Below are positions 62,016 to 64,000 of a DNA stretch of 64,000 nucleotides, in pieces. Made by a program: the position numbers and the translations under genes. Location of the stretch: NCBI GenBank assembly GCA_030737875.1, contig CM060915.1, positions 902,340,177-902,404,176 of the forward strand. The letters run 5' to 3'. The DNA comes from Allium sativum. Its lineage: Eukaryota; Streptophyta; Magnoliopsida; Asparagales; Amaryllidaceae. The first letter of the stretch is position 1. Each line of letters starts with the position of its first letter. The notes beneath the pieces were generated by a model that saw only the letters and a list, made by a program, of their open reading frames with translations, was not told where the DNA came from and searched no databases.

Positions 62016-63464
62016 ATGGTGATTCCTAGTTGTCAGTCGATAGAGAGTCAGTCCAGCTCATCTCCAACTATTTTCAATGGAACAGATTTTTTAAACTGGA
62101 AATCCAAAATGGAATTTTATTTAAAATCTGTTAATATTAAATGTTGGGATGTCATTATCAATGGGTTTGATAGTGTAGATATTAATTTCAATGCTCGTGC
62201 TATGAAAATTATATTTGACTATCTTAGCACTGAACAGTTTAATCTTATCTGTCATTGTTTATCTGCACAGGAAGTTTGGAGAACTCTCAACAAGTTGTAT
62301 GGAAAATCTGACAACAGCTCAAAACCCCATAATGTCAACTTTGATTCAGATCTATGCTTAACAAGTCATGTAGATGAAACTTCAGATGAATCAGATGATG
62401 GAGAATCAACAAATGCTGAAACAGAAAATCTCTCATATGAAGATTTGGTTTACATGTGTCTTGATTTAACGAAATCTGTTGATAAACTCCAATCTAAAAA
62501 CAAATCTTTGAAAACTGAAAATCATGAGTTGACCAGCAAAATTCATTGTTTGGAATTAAAACTTGAAAATGTTGTGAAATTTGAAAATTCTAATTGTGAA
62601 AATTGTTTGAAATTAAAAACAGATCTCGTTCATCTCAACAATAACATTCAAAGGCTTGAAGAAGAAATTCTAGTTTTAAAAGGTAACGAGATTGAGTTGA
62701 AAAATGCAAACAATTTTTTTCGAAAGGAATTTAACAATTTTAAGGCTATCGAAAATTCCAAACTTGAAATTGCTGAAAGTGATAGTTTGTTGAAAACAGA
62801 TCTGATTTTGAGTGAGCTTGAAAAAGAGATTGAAAATCTCAAGAAACTTGGATCTGAAAAACAAATTAAATTTGAATCAGAGATCTTTGAATCCAAGACC
62901 AAAGTTAAAATGCTTGAAAACGAAAATTTGATTTTGAAACAGAATGATACTGAAAAGAGAAAGATCAGCATTAATCGTTGTTCGAATCTAATGAAAGAGA
63001 ATTCTGATCTTAAATCCAAAATCAACAATCTTGAATTGAGTTTGAAACGCTTTTCAATTGGTGAAAAATCTTTGAATATGTTGTTGAAAAATCAATTTTC
63101 TTCTGGTCATAAAAATGGTCTTGGTTTTGGGAAAAGAAATGATTTTGAAAGTTTGAACTCTTGTGATTTCAAAAACTCTTTAAACTGCTTCAAGAAGAGT
63201 CATTCTAAAAATTTGAATTTTAAAAATTCCAAAAGTTTTTTGAATCACAATCGAGATAAGAATTGGTTTGATAACAATTCATTTTGGATCCCGAAAAGAA
63301 ATAAAATGATTTTTGGAAAACCTAAACAATTTTGGGTTACAAAGGGAACTCTAGTTGATTCTAACGGATTGTTATATAAGCAGGTTTGGGTACCTAAAGC
63401 TATGAATACAACTGTGAGTGGTTTTACAAACTTTGTTAGACCACTCGATTCTGTAAATTGTTAG
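62016..63464 (+). CDS. Gag-like protein of element G, 482 residues, lacking the Gag middle and zinc knuckle
   Basis: Gag forms the particle that packages element RNA. Residues 15-105 match the N-terminal half of the copia Gag (UBN2-type): FNGTDFLNWKSKMEFYLK, then WDVIINGF, and CLSAQEVWRTLNKLYG. Where about 150-200 residues and a CCHC knuckle should follow, there is a 40-residue acidic spacer (DETSDESDDGES). Residues 145-350 are a predicted coiled coil rich in Leu, Lys, Glu and Asn. Residues 350-482 are basic, rich in Asn, Phe, Lys and Ser, and end in a conserved tail (QVWVPKAMN). The ATG is 18 bases after the primer site. The frame is fully open, unlike almost all others here. F shares the gap, so this form has itself multiplied. 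Confidence 0.75.
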   Translation: MVIPSCQSIESQSSSSPTIFNGTDFLNWKSKMEFYLKSVNIKCWDVIINGFDSVDINFNARAMKIIFDYLSTEQFNLICHCLSAQEVWRTLNKLYGKSDNSSKPHNVNFDSDLCLTSHVDETSDESDDGESTNAETENLSYEDLVYMCLDLTKSVDKLQSKNKSLKTENHELTSKIHCLELKLENVVKFENSNCENCLKLKTDLVHLNNNIQRLEEEILVLKGNEIELKNANNFFRKEFNNFKAIENSKLEIAESDSLLKTDLILSELEKEIENLKKLGSEKQIKFESEIFESKTKVKMLENENLILKQNDTEKRKISINRCSNLMKENSDLKSKINNLELSLKRFSIGEKSLNMLLKNQFSSGHKNGLGFGKRNDFESLNSCDFKNSLNCFKKSHSKNLNFKNSKSFLNHNRDKNWFDNNSFWIPKRNKMIFGKPKQFWVTKGTLVDSNGLLYKQVWVPKAMNTTVSGFTNFVRPLDSVNC

Positions 63465-63587
63465 GTATCGAAGGTGGCTGAGGAACTGCTGTGCTGAAAA
63501 GAAATTTGAAATCAAGATTGCCAATAACTCTGTGTCATTTACAGTTCCATAGGCCAAGATCTGTTGAGTTAGAGATTCTGATTTACA

Positions 63588-63599
63588 TTGGATTCTGGT
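63588..63599 (+). pseudogene. Protease active-site relic (LDSG) of element G
   Basis: LDSG is the copia protease active-site motif. It lies about 120 bases after the gag stop, near its expected position. No further protease, integrase or RT sequence follows in the next 400 bases, so pol is deleted from here on or at least interrupted. Confidence 0.5.
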
Positions 63600-64000
63600 A
63601 TGATCTCTAAACTCATTTTTGTAAATATTTTTTTATTTTTGTTTATTTCTCCTTCTACCCCCTCTGTGTATTTACTTTATCTTTTCTGTTTTAATTTTTC
63701 ACTGTCGCATCACTGTAACTTCTTCTGGGCTTCATTAACTTCCAATTGTAGAATTCATATTTTCTGGAAATTTGCCATAGTTGAATATAATTCAGATATT
63801 TTAATCTTTTCCAGATCTTGTATTTAAACTTGTAAATATCTACAATTGTTTTGAAGTTTAGTTTCTGATTATTGAATTCATAACAGTGTTGATGCATTCA
63901 TATCATATCTTGAACACTGTTAATTAGAATTCTAAATTTTTTGAAGATCTGAATAATTAATGAAATTTCACACGCTTATGCTGTTTTGAGTTTCTTCCAA
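63600..64000 (+). other. Non-coding sequence after the pol deletion of G
   Basis: T-rich, with no copia motif on either strand. Confidence 0.5.

Larger units (their letters stand above)
58684..64000 (+). mobile_element. Element G: young Ty1/copia-type element encoding Gag only (right part outside window)
   Basis: It has a 5' LTR (58684-61981), an initiator-Met primer site, an intact 482-codon gag frame, then a four-residue protease relic and non-coding T-rich sequence to the window end. It is inserted in a repeat of the LTR of I, and TGCAT (58679-58683) should be the target duplication. With F it defines a family whose Gag lacks the middle part. The 3' LTR is not in the window. Confidence 0.8.

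Noticed and set aside
1..64000. Naming the plant species or chromosome region, for example a centromere
   Set aside because: No host gene, organelle or known satellite is present. Chromoviruses of this type are not diagnostic of centromeres.

Overview
The window reads as intergenic repeat DNA from a flowering plant, probably a eudicot with a large genome. I found no host gene, rRNA, tRNA or CRISPR array. Almost every stretch belongs to LTR retrotransposons: Ty3/gypsy of the chromovirus (Tekay/Del-like) and Tat-like lineages, and one Ty1/copia family. Primer sites matching initiator tRNA-Met, chromodomains behind integrase and the Tat-type Gag support a plant source. The species cannot be read from the sequence. 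Elements are given letters A to M only for cross-reference.

Left third (1-23221). Element C (1-about 2560) is the 5' end of a Tat-like element without recognisable pol. Element B (2882-23221, minus) is an old chromovirus whose integrase is split by element A (7532-17674, plus), a complete but decayed Tat-like element. A has two LTRs, gag, protease, RT, RNase H, integrase, minisatellites, a polypurine tract and a perfect 5-bp target duplication (CTCTT). Removing A and one CTCTT restores the integrase frame of B. B itself splits a minus-strand coiled-coil coding relic.

Middle (23222-42371). A 6-kb LTR (L, 23876-29896) sits inside the 5' LTR region of another chromovirus (D, plus), whose protease and RT stop abruptly at 32494 against LTR-like sequence K. 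A decayed minus-strand plant transposon protein (about 34500-36790) follows. After it come a B-family 3' end with its LTR (E), the 3' end of a Tat element (M) and an unassigned LTR end (H).

Right third (42372-64000). Two copia relatives, F (minus) and G (plus), have very long LTRs (about 3.3-3.7 kb). Their gag genes carry the same internal gap: both lack the middle of Gag and the zinc knuckle. G keeps an intact 482-codon reading frame and then loses pol. G sits in the right LTR of a young, internally deleted chromovirus (I), which itself sits in a B-family LTR (J). The order of insertion is J, then I, then G.

The elements do not work together as a host pathway. The most interesting candidate is the Gag-only copia family F/G. 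Also notable are clustered TCGAC palindromes upstream of the LTR TATA boxes, a shared Asp-to-Glu change in the RT catalytic box of B and I, and 3' minisatellites shared by Tat elements C and A.
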